From assembly GCA_964498585.1 (NCBI GenBank), contig CAZCHH010000043.1, positions 1 through 30,319 on the forward strand: a stretch of DNA of 30,319 nucleotides, written 5' to 3'. This stretch comes from JAAYJM01 sp964498585 (GTDB lineage Bacteria; Bacteroidota; Ignavibacteria; Kapaibacteriales; UBA2268). How positions within the stretch are numbered: the first letter of the stretch is position 1; each line of letters opens with the position of its first letter. This document shows positions 16,153-24,598 of this stretch, in pieces. A program made the position numbers and the translations under genes. The notes below the pieces were generated by a model, which had not been told where the DNA came from, searched no databases, and was given only the letters and a program-made list of their open reading frames with translations.

Positions 16153-18186
16153 CTAAAGATTTAACATTGTAAAAAGATATAAACTTGGAACAAGCCGTGG
16201 CGCTAAATTGTTTATGTATTGATATTCCAACCAACCTGATAAATATGCTTCACTGAAACTATTAAACTTATAATTAAATAATGCTTCCGGTCCAATTGAA
16301 TGCTGCTTGTATTTAGCTAATGTAAGTGAACTTGTTTTCTTAGCTAATGATTTCTGAGCTATCGAATAATACCTTATCCCACTTGCCAAGGTTATTTTTT
16401 CAGATACATTATAACATATTAAAGATTTAATAAATATTTCCGTTATTCCGTTTTGAGGAGATTCAGAAAAACTACTCCAATTTAAAATTCCTCGTTCAGA
16501 ATATTTATATATGTTAGAAAATTGCAAGCTTAAATTTTTATTCAAATAAATAAAAATAGAGTCTTTGTAACCCATTTGCCTAAAACTAAATGATTTGACC
16601 TGAGTTTTTACGTCTTCGTAATCGTAAGCAGTATAATTAGCAAGCACTTCAAATTGAGGGGCTATTGTAAATAAATCAGTTCGCCATAAAAAAGAAGGTG
16701 CTAAACGAATTATTCTATTCCAGTTATTCTGTCCACTTCTTTGTTGCTTTAGAAATACAAGATGATTATGTTGAGTTTCGAATGATATGGCAGTTGAAAA
16801 ATTATTATTGAAAAAATGAGAATAAGATAGATTAAATATTATATTAAATTCATCTCTGTCATCATAATTTAAACTACTAGGAGTGTCGTATTGATAAAGC
16901 GAGATATTAACACTTGAACTAATTGTATCTTTTGAACTTGGATAATATTTTAAATTTGAAAATAGCCGGGTTCTGTTAGAAGAATTATCTCTTTGATTTT
17001 CAAGAGCTTTTATTAAATCTTCATCTGTTTTGCTTATTTCAAATTTATTATCAATAGAATTAATTTCATTTCTAACGTTGAAACTAACCCCAATTTTATG
17101 GAAATAATTTTTTAGTAGTAATTTTGTAGCAAAATAAAAAGAAAGCTGTATGTCCTGCAAATCGCGTATTACTTTTGTTTGAGATTCACCTGATATGCTA
17201 AAATTATAATCCCTTGAAACCAGTATATTGTTTGAAGATAAATTCATTTCTGAATGTAAAAAATCCGTTAGTGCGAAATTAAATTCAATATTTGCCTGTA
17301 GTCGGTTTTCTAAGCGATTTTCTATTAGTGGACTTCCTAATGATATTGCATTTAATGGAGATATGTAAGCCCTATTTAGCATTTTGTATTGCAAGTTAAA
17401 TATTATTTTATTGTCATTATCAAAATTTCTAAAAATATTAGAAAATATATCAAAATTATAATTTTTTCTATCAAAATTCAAGCCCAAATATTCTCCATTA
17501 AATTTTGTATTGAAATAATAGTCGCTTATTTGATAATTAACAAATTCTCCATCTAATTTAAACAATGAACCATCAGAGCTAATATCAAGTTGAGTATTTT
17601 TCTCAAAACCGGCACTAAACTGTATATAATCTTTTTTATTAAAATCGAATCTAAAACCAAGGTTAGTATTTATTCGCTCTAATTTATTTAAACCGATTGA
17701 GCGGGAATCTGAAGAAATGTTCGCTGTATTTAAAGAATAAATTAAAAATAAGCTTGAGAGAGGGTAATTATATTTTACTGCAAGATTTTCATCATCTCTG
17801 AAACTACCTGAAGTACTGCTAAAATACGTTCCTTTGTATTGATTGAATAATTCTAATTTTCCACCATATATATCAACAGAATAATTACCATTTAATTTAA
17901 AAATATAGGTATTAGCAATTTTATCCAATCCATATAACAATTGATTTCCCTTTTCTTGCATTATTTTAGATTCATTTAAATCCAGAGCTTTTATTTTATC
18001 AGTAAAAACAATAATAAATACTAACAAAATAATCAAACTATTTAATAATTTTAATTTAAATAAAATTTCATAGAAAAAAAAGAATTTTTGATATTTCTCT
18101 TTTAGAATTGTTTGAAATCTAAATAAAATATATTTTAAAAAGTAACTAGTAACTTTGAACCTCTCAAAATGAATACAATTCTTCAT
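16153..18186 (-). CDS. large outer-membrane beta-barrel protein, function unknown
   Basis: 677 residues, mostly amphipathic beta strands with aromatic ends (FIFKLNGNYSVDIYG-like strands, YIQFSAGFEKN, IIFNLQYKML, LSSSVN/ISLYQYD), a pattern of an outer-membrane barrel with perhaps 20 or more strands. The hydrophobic segment LLNSLIILLVFIIVFTDKIKA (about 48-68) looks like the signal peptide, so the first ~45 aromatic-rich residues may not be translated. However, no ATG lies between Met1 and the signal, and the real start could be a non-ATG codon. It resembles the TonB-independent barrels of unknown role in Ignavibacteria/Chlorobi; I do not recognise the family. Only 4 nt separate it from the anti-sigma-type ATPase downstream. 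Confidence 0.7.
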   Translation of the reverse strand: MKNCIHFERFKVTSYFLKYILFRFQTILKEKYQKFFFFYEILFKLKLLNSLIILLVFIIVFTDKIKALDLNESKIMQEKGNQLLYGLDKIANTYIFKLNGNYSVDIYGGKLELFNQYKGTYFSSTSGSFRDDENLAVKYNYPLSSLFLIYSLNTANISSDSRSIGLNKLERINTNLGFRFDFNKKDYIQFSAGFEKNTQLDISSDGSLFKLDGEFVNYQISDYYFNTKFNGEYLGLNFDRKNYNFDIFSNIFRNFDNDNKIIFNLQYKMLNRAYISPLNAISLGSPLIENRLENRLQANIEFNFALTDFLHSEMNLSSNNILVSRDYNFSISGESQTKVIRDLQDIQLSFYFATKLLLKNYFHKIGVSFNVRNEINSIDNKFEISKTDEDLIKALENQRDNSSNRTRLFSNLKYYPSSKDTISSSVNISLYQYDTPSSLNYDDRDEFNIIFNLSYSHFFNNNFSTAISFETQHNHLVFLKQQRSGQNNWNRIIRLAPSFLWRTDLFTIAPQFEVLANYTAYDYEDVKTQVKSFSFRQMGYKDSIFIYLNKNLSLQFSNIYKYSERGILNWSSFSESPQNGITEIFIKSLICYNVSEKITLASGIRYYSIAQKSLAKKTSSLTLAKYKQHSIGPEALFNYKFNSFSEAYLSGWLEYQYINNLAPRLVPSLYLFTMLNL

Positions 18187-18273
18187 ATTATTTTGTATAA
18201 TTACGCAAGATATTATTCTGAATACACCATAAAAGATTAAAATTTTTAAAATGAAAATGATAAAAACTCATTC

Positions 18274-18326
18274 TGTCTTTCCGAACCCACTTATAAAGTA
18301 AATGCTTTATTTCAATGGAGATGATA
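18274..18326 (+). repeat. degenerate family B palindrome
   Basis: TGTCTTTCCGAACCCAC to CAATGGAGATGATA, with the internal AAAGTAAATGCTTT dyad, matches the B copies at 10865, 27774, 27838 and 28775. It lies in the 328-nt gap 18187-18514, which otherwise holds only the family A copy below and AT-rich sequence. Confidence 0.65.
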
Positions 18327-18337
18327 TAATTTTATAC

Positions 18338-18419
18338 TGTCATTCTGAACGCAGTGAAGAATCTCAAACTCTGTGGTTACAATGACTTGTGAGATTCCTC
18401 ACTTCGTTTCGGAATGACA
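18338..18419. repeat. family A palindrome (82 bp)
   Basis: The left arm TGTCATTCTGAACGCAGTGA and its continuation AGAATCTCA pair with the right arm TGAGATTCCTCACTTCGTTT and its continuation CGGAATGACA, leaving a ~23-nt loop. This is the clearest full-length A copy, between the start of the barrel operon and the end of the PNGase gene. Confidence 0.85.
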
Positions 18420-18514
18420 TTTTGATTTTGCACTTTTAGTTAGCGGTTTGGTATCAGTCATACGAAAAACTTCTTTGATAGAAAGATTTTGTTTTTTTCT
18501 ACTTTTTTAAAAAA

Positions 18515-20758
18515 TCACCTCGTTACAATAAGCTGCTTCACTGCCTTTGTGCTATTTGACTGAAATACTAAAATATATGCACCTACTGAATATTTATCTG
18601 GATTAAACTCAACAGAATTTGAATAAATATTTAATAATCCGTCAAACAAAATATCAATAAGTTCGCCCATCGGATTGTATAAAAGCAATTTTCCCTGTTC
18701 AATCCGGTTTGATTCAATTCCAAATTCGATTTGAATTGGTTTGCTAACTGGATTTTCCTGCAAATGAATAAAACTGATTGGCAATGGGAGGTTTTCATAA
18801 ACAGACTCTGGGTCAATTCCCTTTCCGGTTAATTTTATTTGATTTGACGGCGTAACAGGGTCATTTGTTGAAATGCTAATTGATGATTCGACATAACCTG
18901 TTTTTGCAGGTAAAAAGGAAACGAAAACCTGCATTTTCTCGCTTTGGTTCAAAAAGACGCTGTCCGTAAATTCAGGAATTGTTTTAATAAGCGAAAATCC
19001 TTTTTTCCCAATCATATTAAGTTTAACTTCATAAATCATTGTTCCTAAGCTGTTTGCAGGTTCAATTTCCATCATTAATTGTTTTTCCTCGTTAAGATTC
19101 ACATCACCAAAACTTAATGTATCTTCGCTAATTAAAATTTTGGGAGTAGGACCGGTTTGAAATTGCAAAAATAGTTCTGTTCCGAAATCCGAATTAAATC
19201 TTGCAAGTGAATTGCTTTTTTCGTCAAAAATGTTCATAGCACCGCTTCCTGCTTCTGAAAAATACTGCCAGTATAGCCCATTCTTTGCTAAATCGTATAG
19301 CTTAAATTCATAGTAGCCATCAGGCAAATTCAGGGTATCTCGGTAGTATGTATTGTTTTGCAAATTATTACGCTGATGCACAATGTTTGAATTTGCATCT
19401 TTTATTTCGTAGTAATTTTCGTAAGCATAGTTATTTGTAAGCAATTCAAAAATTAGTTTGTTGGGGAAAAATTTCACTGGTTTTATATCGCTTAAAATAA
19501 TGTTATCAACAAGATTTTCATCTTCAGCATTATTTGGTTTTGAAATTTGAACCTGAAAACTAAAATCATCTTGCGTCAATGGATAATTTGGTAAAACTAC
19601 ATTGATTTTTTCGTTAAATTTTAAGTTACCATTCCATACGAATTTTTGCATTTCCTTGTTTGGAACGCCATATTCAATTTCCAAATAAGTAAGTGGAGCA
19701 GTTCCAAGATTTGAAATAATGATTTCAGGACTCAAGCAACTTGGATTTTTTCTGTTATGTTCCCATTTAATACTTGGTGAAACGACATCTTCAAGTGCTG
19801 CATTGTTTGTGAAATTAAAATCTTCGTATAAAATTAAATTTGAAGAGAAATAATAGGCACAGTTGTTATTCCCCTGATTTATAAAATGAGTAAAATCAAA
19901 TGAGAATAAATGTTCATATCCGGGCTTAATAAATTCACTTATGTCATTAACAAATGGCACAACAGGTAATCCGGGACACCAGTTTGCTCTGTCATAAAGC
20001 CAAGTTCCGGGCTGAGGATAATGTGGGTTCAATCCGCAATCACCTTTCCAAACGTGATTTGTTGCTGCTAAATTATCATTTACATATATAAAATTATCCT
20101 TTTCGCAAAATTCAGCGCAGTTCTCATTTCCACCAAATCCGTGTCCGGTAATAATAGTTCTGAGAGCAGCACTTTTAGTTTTTTCATCAATATTTGCTAA
20201 CTTTTCTCCTATTAAAGTTCCAATGGGATTATTTTCATCGCCATAAGCAAAACTTCCATAAACTAATTTTTCTACTTTAAATGGCTTTCTTGCTGGCGTT
20301 CCTTTAATAAAAGTAAAATCAACAGTAGCAGTGAAACCATCAGTCCAGCCGTCATAAAAAATATCAAGTTTAGCTGAATCAGTTAAAAGAGGTGCGTAAT
20401 CAGTTACATCATAGCGGTAAGTTCGCGACCATGTAGAATTAAGATTGCCGCTATACGCAGTTATATATCTGGCAAGTTCGTAATTAATTGAAGTATCGGC
20501 AACTTTCTTTTCCAAAAGCAGACAAACGGTGTAATCCCAAGGACTGCAGCCGCCATCAGGACAACCAATAGTCAAATCAAGCCAGATACGGCGGAAAGTT
20601 TCGCCGGCAGTTGGAAAATAAGTATCCCGGACAAAATGCCCATTCCAATTTAAATGTTCCTTATCCTGAGTGCGAATTTTTATTGTATCTTCTGAAGCAA
20701 GAGCAGAAGCAGCACTTAATATAAAAATGCTTAGTATTATTAGTATTTGATTTTTCAT
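18515..20758 (-). CDS. PNGase F-like peptide-N-glycosidase with choice-of-anchor and T9SS domains
   Basis: 747 residues. After a signal peptide (to about A21), residues 25-325 align by eye with Elizabethkingia PNGase F (N-glycan amidase): GCPDGGCSPWD, ALRTIITGHGF, NCAEFC, GTWLYDRANWCPG. Catalytic D60 corresponds to D75 and E206 to E216. E118 corresponds to D136 in IFYDGW, a conservative change at a position important for activity. CARDB-like and other beta domains follow (about 335-540), then a HYDIN/choice-of-anchor D domain (TLSFGDVNLNEEKQ to KLTGKGIDPES, about 545-660), then a T9SS type A tail ending KQLIVTR. It should cut Asn-linked glycans from glycoproteins outside the cell. The classical enzyme lacks these C-terminal domains. 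It appears monocistronic. Confidence 0.9.
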   Translation of the reverse strand: MKNQILIILSIFILSAASALASEDTIKIRTQDKEHLNWNGHFVRDTYFPTAGETFRRIWLDLTIGCPDGGCSPWDYTVCLLLEKKVADTSINYELARYITAYSGNLNSTWSRTYRYDVTDYAPLLTDSAKLDIFYDGWTDGFTATVDFTFIKGTPARKPFKVEKLVYGSFAYGDENNPIGTLIGEKLANIDEKTKSAALRTIITGHGFGGNENCAEFCEKDNFIYVNDNLAATNHVWKGDCGLNPHYPQPGTWLYDRANWCPGLPVVPFVNDISEFIKPGYEHLFSFDFTHFINQGNNNCAYYFSSNLILYEDFNFTNNAALEDVVSPSIKWEHNRKNPSCLSPEIIISNLGTAPLTYLEIEYGVPNKEMQKFVWNGNLKFNEKINVVLPNYPLTQDDFSFQVQISKPNNAEDENLVDNIILSDIKPVKFFPNKLIFELLTNNYAYENYYEIKDANSNIVHQRNNLQNNTYYRDTLNLPDGYYEFKLYDLAKNGLYWQYFSEAGSGAMNIFDEKSNSLARFNSDFGTELFLQFQTGPTPKILISEDTLSFGDVNLNEEKQLMMEIEPANSLGTMIYEVKLNMIGKKGFSLIKTIPEFTDSVFLNQSEKMQVFVSFLPAKTGYVESSISISTNDPVTPSNQIKLTGKGIDPESVYENLPLPISFIHLQENPVSKPIQIEFGIESNRIEQGKLLLYNPMGELIDILFDGLLNIYSNSVEFNPDKYSVGAYILVFQSNSTKAVKQLIVTR

Positions 20759-20852
20759 ATTTTTCTATATTTATTTAAAAATTTACCAATTAATAAACTA
20801 ATGCAATATAGTAATTTATTTTGAAATATAAGGAAATTGGTATTTGAAATTG

Positions 20853-20959
20853 CTATTTACCAAAAAGATTTGGATTTTCTTTTTTGTATTCTGAAATAAC
20901 TTTTTCAATGCTAATAAGTAAGGCAGGAAGTTTATTTTCTATAACAAATCCCTTTTCAT
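20853..20959 (-). pseudogene. HEPN (DUF86) toxin remnant
   Basis: The ATG at 20959-20957 overlaps the stop of the upstream MNT antitoxin (ATGA), the usual MNT-HEPN arrangement. It reads MKRDLL and then a stop. One frame over, the following sequence reads IENKLPALLISIEKVISEYK and continues to NPNLFGK and a stop at 20853-20855, which looks like the C-terminus of a HEPN/DUF86 protein. The middle ~75-80 residues, including the RxxxxH active site, are missing. So an internal deletion with a frame change has killed the toxin and left both ends. Assignment rests on position and short end similarity. Confidence 0.65.
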
Positions 20960-21246
20960 AAATATATTACCTCTGACATTATTTGATTTTTGATTTCTGG
21001 TCTTAAAGCATCTTCAGTAACTAAATCGACTTTTCTTTTTAACTTTTTCTTTAGATAATTAATAATTTCAATATAAGTAAATAAGTCTGGATTTGTGCTA
21101 AATTCAACCAATAAGTCAATATCACTGTTTTTAGTATTTTCTTCTCTGGCAAAAGAGCCAAACAAACCAATTCCAGAAATATTATATTTCCTTTTCAAGA
21201 AATCTTTTTCCTGTTGGATAGTGCGGGTTATTTCTTTGTGGGTCAT
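20956..21246 (-). CDS. MNT-type nucleotidyltransferase (antitoxin)
   Basis: 96 residues from ATG 21246 (MTHKEITRTI). An upstream in-frame ATG at 21309 would add 21 residues not typical of the family. The minimal nucleotidyltransferase motif GLFGSFAREENTKNSDIDLL gives G30-S31 and D42-x-D44. Such proteins are antitoxins that AMPylate a HEPN RNase toxin. The toxin gene that should follow is a deleted remnant, so this is an orphan. It sits with an unknown membrane protein in a patch between PNGase and folC that looks accessory. Confidence 0.88.
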   Translation of the reverse strand: MTHKEITRTIQQEKDFLKRKYNISGIGLFGSFAREENTKNSDIDLLVEFSTNPDLFTYIEIINYLKKKLKRKVDLVTEDALRPEIKNQIMSEVIYL

Positions 21247-21365
21247 AGTAAAAGTATTTATATTCCTTTGTTTTATTTCAAAGATAAGAAAAAATTCAAT
21301 TTTAACCAAAATCTTTTATAATCAGTATAAAAGTTGATAGATTTAACATACAAGAAATGAGAAAT

Positions 21366-22112
21366 CTATTTTTTTCTTTTCATTTTTATAGTTTTGTTTT
21401 TGCTATACTCTTTTAAATTCTTTTTATAATAGTTTTCCAAGTCTTTTATCAATTCAAAGTAATCAGCAAATAATGAATTTAGAAAAGAAATGTCAGAACT
21501 GATAATTGGTATAGTAAGAAGAGACGAAATATGAAAATAATATCCACAATCTTCTATTCTTGCTAATTTATAAATAAACTCCGAATCTAAGTATTGTATT
21601 TTAGAACAGATTCTTGTTATTGATTCCTTGCTTTTAATACTATTAATATTAAAATACTGAATCCAGTTAGCAAAGTTATCAATGCGGTTTAATAATAATG
21701 GAGCTTTTGTATTTGGATTTATTGATAAGCAAATATCTTTTAATTCATTTTCATTTGGGTATTCTTCAGTCAAGGTAACATTTGCTGCTTTTGAAATATT
21801 TTTTATTAATTCTTTAGCTTGATTTATAATTACGTAAGTTTTACCGGATATATAGCTATATAGATTATCTTTATCTTTTTGATTTTTTATATGAACTACA
21901 AGAAAATAAAAAATGAAAGAAGAAATGTAAGCAAAGCATAGATTATAAACTATCTGACCTATCTTTGCTCCTCCTGTAAAAAGTTCTGGAGTATTAATAA
22001 GCCAAAAATCAATCAAAAAAATTATGAAAAACGAAATTAAGAAAATAATTAACAAATCACGTCTTAACGTTTTTATATTCCTAATAAGCGTGAAAGTAGA
22101 AATTTGTAACAT
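21366..22112 (-). CDS. unknown membrane protein with two N-terminal helices
   Basis: 248 residues, family not recognised. Two transmembrane segments (LLIIFLISFFIIFLIDFWLI, about 20-39, and IVYNLCFAYISSFIFYFLVV, about 55-74) precede a ~170-residue soluble, charged, mostly helical region ending in a lysine-rich tail (KNKTIKMKRKK). No catalytic motif is visible. Isolated membrane proteins of this layout are frequent in variable regions. It lies between truncated folC and the MNT antitoxin, so it may have arrived with the event that removed the folC 3' end. Confidence 0.6.
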   Translation of the reverse strand: MLQISTFTLIRNIKTLRRDLLIIFLISFFIIFLIDFWLINTPELFTGGAKIGQIVYNLCFAYISSFIFYFLVVHIKNQKDKDNLYSYISGKTYVIINQAKELIKNISKAANVTLTEEYPNENELKDICLSINPNTKAPLLLNRIDNFANWIQYFNINSIKSKESITRICSKIQYLDSEFIYKLARIEDCGYYFHISSLLTIPIISSDISFLNSLFADYFELIKDLENYYKKNLKEYSKNKTIKMKRKK

Positions 22113-22211
22113 AATGTTTTAAAATTTAAGTTATTCTAATGAGTAAATGTATTGAATACACTTCATAATTTTTCATTATTTTTTTAATATGCTAATTTAT
22201 TAAAATAATAC

Positions 22212-23228
22212 TTATTTACCAAAATATTTTAAACTCTCCACCGCCGCTATCGCCGTTAATACATTCCTAATCTGATGTTTGCCCGCAAGTGGCGAACTAA
22301 TTTTGTATTCTCCTTTTGGTGTTATTGCTGTAAATTTTGTGGTTAAATCAGGATTGAATTTAATGCCCTTTGCAAAATAATGCTCATCAACGAAAATTAG
22401 CTCACATTCCTTTTCTTCGGCTGCTTTTCTAAAAATATCTTTAATATTGTGTTTTTGTTCAGCAACGATGCATTTCGCGCCCTGCTTGATTATTCCAGCT
22501 TTTTCCAAAGCAATTTCTTCAATCGTATTTCCCAAATATTCCTGATGGTCTAAATCAATTTGAGTAATAACTGATACTTCCGGAACAATGATATTTGTAG
22601 AATCGAATCTACCGCCCATACCTGCTTCAATAACTGCATAGTCCACCTGCTGCTCAGTAAAATAAATAAAAGCAAGTGCAGTAGTGAAATCGAAGAAAGT
22701 AGGTATTAAATCCTTTTGGTTAATATCCCCCACTGGTGTGAGTGGTAATGGCTTATTCTTATTATCCCCCGCTGGCGGGGGTAGGGGGTGGATAGAATTT
22801 TGATTTAACTCTGATGTATTATTTATTGAATTAAAATCTTTTTCACTATCTTTTAAAATATCTGAAGAGTCCACCCCCTGCCCCCGCCAGCGTGGGATAT
22901 AATTCGATTCTGTATATGGTAAAAGCTTTTCAAGCAAAGCACAAACGCTGTCGTCATCAATATCTTGCCCATTTACTTTTATTCTTTCGTTGAATGAAAA
23001 AAAGTGAGGCGAAGTATATAAACCGACTTTAAATCCGCTTTCCTGCAATATTGAAGCGATGCAGGATGAAATCGTTCCCTTGCCATTTGTTCCGGCAACG
23101 TGAATTTTCTTATATTTATTTTGTGGATTGCCGAATTCGTTGAGTAAAAGCGAAATTCGTTCTAATCCGGGTTTTATTCCAAATCTATGTAGTGAAAAGA
23201 GTTTTTCTAATAATTGCTTTTTTTCCAT
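22212..23228 (-). CDS. folC: dihydrofolate/folylpolyglutamate synthase, C-terminally truncated and with an insert
   Basis: The N-terminal Mur-ligase-type ATPase is clear: HRFGIKPGLERI, P-loop VAGTNGKGTISS (44-55), GLYTSPHFFSFNERI, TFFDFTTALAF (177-187), EAGMGGRFDSTN, TQIDLDHQEYLG and EKAGIIK. Normal FolC is ~400-430 residues. Here translation stops at residue 338 just after AGKHQIRNVLTAIAAVE, so the glutamate-ligase C-terminal domain (~120 residues) is absent, and no trace of it is seen in the 99 nt before the next gene. Residues ~110-169 are a proline-rich linker absent from FolC and encoded by an inserted palindromic repeat. Both defects suggest loss of function or a recent rearrangement. 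A TAATTTTG box on the minus strand (23292-23285) may be its promoter. Confidence 0.85.
   Translation of the reverse strand: MEKKQLLEKLFSLHRFGIKPGLERISLLLNEFGNPQNKYKKIHVAGTNGKGTISSCIASILQESGFKVGLYTSPHFFSFNERIKVNGQDIDDDSVCALLEKLLPYTESNYIPRWRGQGVDSSDILKDSEKDFNSINNTSELNQNSIHPLPPPAGDNKNKPLPLTPVGDINQKDLIPTFFDFTTALAFIYFTEQQVDYAVIEAGMGGRFDSTNIIVPEVSVITQIDLDHQEYLGNTIEEIALEKAGIIKQGAKCIVAEQKHNIKDIFRKAAEEKECELIFVDEHYFAKGIKFNPDLTTKFTAITPKGEYKISSPLAGKHQIRNVLTAIAAVESLKYFGK
22724..22899. repeat. GC-rich inverted-repeat (MITE-like) element inside folC
   Basis: Left arm 22763-22792 starts TATCCCCCGCTGGCGGGGGT. Right arm 22870-22899 is its inverse with 2 mismatches in 30. The 77-nt interior is AT-rich. A third, degenerate arm copy (TATCCCCCACTGGTGTG...) lies at 22724-22750. 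The element contrasts sharply in GC content with its host gene and keeps the reading frame open. Confidence 0.85.
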
Positions 23229-23299
23229 TTATTTATTAAATTATAAAAAAAATATGTATATTATATTTTTAAATATTAAAAATTCAAAATTAAAAAAAA

Positions 23300-24571
23300 A
23301 TGAAGAAATTAATAATACTACTTATAATCTTTCTTGGAATATCGGCAGAATTATCCTCCAAAGTGTATGTAATCACAGTAAAAGGAGGAATAAGCCCGGC
23401 GACGAGTTCATTTATTTCGGGTGGTATTGAGCTGGCAGAAAAAGAAAGAGCCGAAGCACTCATTATTGAACTAAATACTCCCGGCGGTTTGTTGGAATCA
23501 ACGCGGGACATTGTTCAATCAATTATATCAAGCAAAGTGCCGGTAATAGTATATGTCGGTCCATCAGGAGCAAGAGCGGGTTCAGCCGGCGTTTTCATAA
23601 CGCTTTCCTCAAATATAGCTGTTATGGCTCCCGGTACAAATATAGGAGCTGCTCATCCGGTTGGACTTGGAGGCGAAAGCGATACTAACGTTATGTATGA
23701 CAAAATAACTAACGATGCTGCTGCTTTTGTTCGCTCTATTGCACAAAAAAGAGGTAGAAACGTAGAATGGGCGGAACTCTCTGTTCGCGAAAGCATTTCT
23801 TCAAGTGAAAAGGAAGCATTAGAAATTGGAGTGATTAATTATATCTGCCCGAACATTGATTCATTATTAATTGCCGTTCATTCAGACACAGTCGAAACAG
23901 AAGCCGGAATAAAAGTTTTGAATACAAAAAACAGCAAATACGAATATATTGAAATGAGTTGGAAAGATGAACTTCTTGGAATCATTTCAGACCCAAACGT
24001 TGCATACCTTCTGCTTATGGCTGGCATTTACGGAATACTCTTTGAACTATACAGCCCGGGCGCTATTTTTCCCGGTGTCCTTGGTGGAATTTCGATTATC
24101 CTTGCCGGCTATTCCCTGCAAATGCTGCCTATAAATTATGCAGGACTGGCGCTGATTTTACTTGCAATCATTCTGTTTATTTTGGAAATTAAGGTGCAAA
24201 GCTACGGAATGCTCACAGTAGGTGGCGTTCTCAGCTTGTTTTTTGGTTCAATAATGTTAATTGATTCACCGGGAGATTTTATGGAAATATCTACTTCTTT
24301 AATCATTACAACTGTTGTGTTTACTACGATTTTCTTTTTGGTTATCATTTCAATCGGAATAAAAGCCCAGTATCAAAAACGAGCATCTGGAATAGAAGGC
24401 ATAAAAACTGAAAACGGTATTGCGCTGACTGAAATTTCTCCAAATGAATTTGGGAAAGTCAAGGTTCACGGCGAAATCTGGAAAGCTAAATCCGATGACA
24501 TTATAAATAAAGGCGATGAGGTAATCGTCCAATCAATTGATAGTTTGACTTTAACTGTCTCAAAAAAATAA
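23300..24571 (+). CDS. NfeD-family membrane serine protease (ClpP-like domain)
   Basis: 423 residues. Signal peptide or anchor (1-19), then a ClpP/SppA-like domain with the Ser-Lys dyad S95 in ARAGSAGVFITLSS and K135 in VMYDKITNDAAAFVRSIAQ, matching Ser97/Lys138 of archaeal PH1510. Four or five transmembrane helices follow (about 225-365), then the C-terminal OB-fold NfeD domain (about 375-423, GIALTEISPNEFGKVKV). The family cleaves or escorts stomatin-like proteins and works in membrane quality control. The slipin gene 27 nt downstream is its standard partner, so the two form an operon. It is divergent from folC with 71 nt between them. Confidence 0.93.
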   Translation: MKKLIILLIIFLGISAELSSKVYVITVKGGISPATSSFISGGIELAEKERAEALIIELNTPGGLLESTRDIVQSIISSKVPVIVYVGPSGARAGSAGVFITLSSNIAVMAPGTNIGAAHPVGLGGESDTNVMYDKITNDAAAFVRSIAQKRGRNVEWAELSVRESISSSEKEALEIGVINYICPNIDSLLIAVHSDTVETEAGIKVLNTKNSKYEYIEMSWKDELLGIISDPNVAYLLLMAGIYGILFELYSPGAIFPGVLGGISIILAGYSLQMLPINYAGLALILLAIILFILEIKVQSYGMLTVGGVLSLFFGSIMLIDSPGDFMEISTSLIITTVVFTTIFFLVIISIGIKAQYQKRASGIEGIKTENGIALTEISPNEFGKVKVHGEIWKAKSDDIINKGDEVIVQSIDSLTLTVSKK

Positions 24572-24598
24572 ATTTTTCATTCTATTTAAGGAGGTTTT

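Noticed and set aside
20956..22112. Complete prophage or defence island
   Set aside because: Only one antitoxin, a toxin remnant and an unknown membrane protein are present; no integrase, attachment repeats or defence effector is seen.
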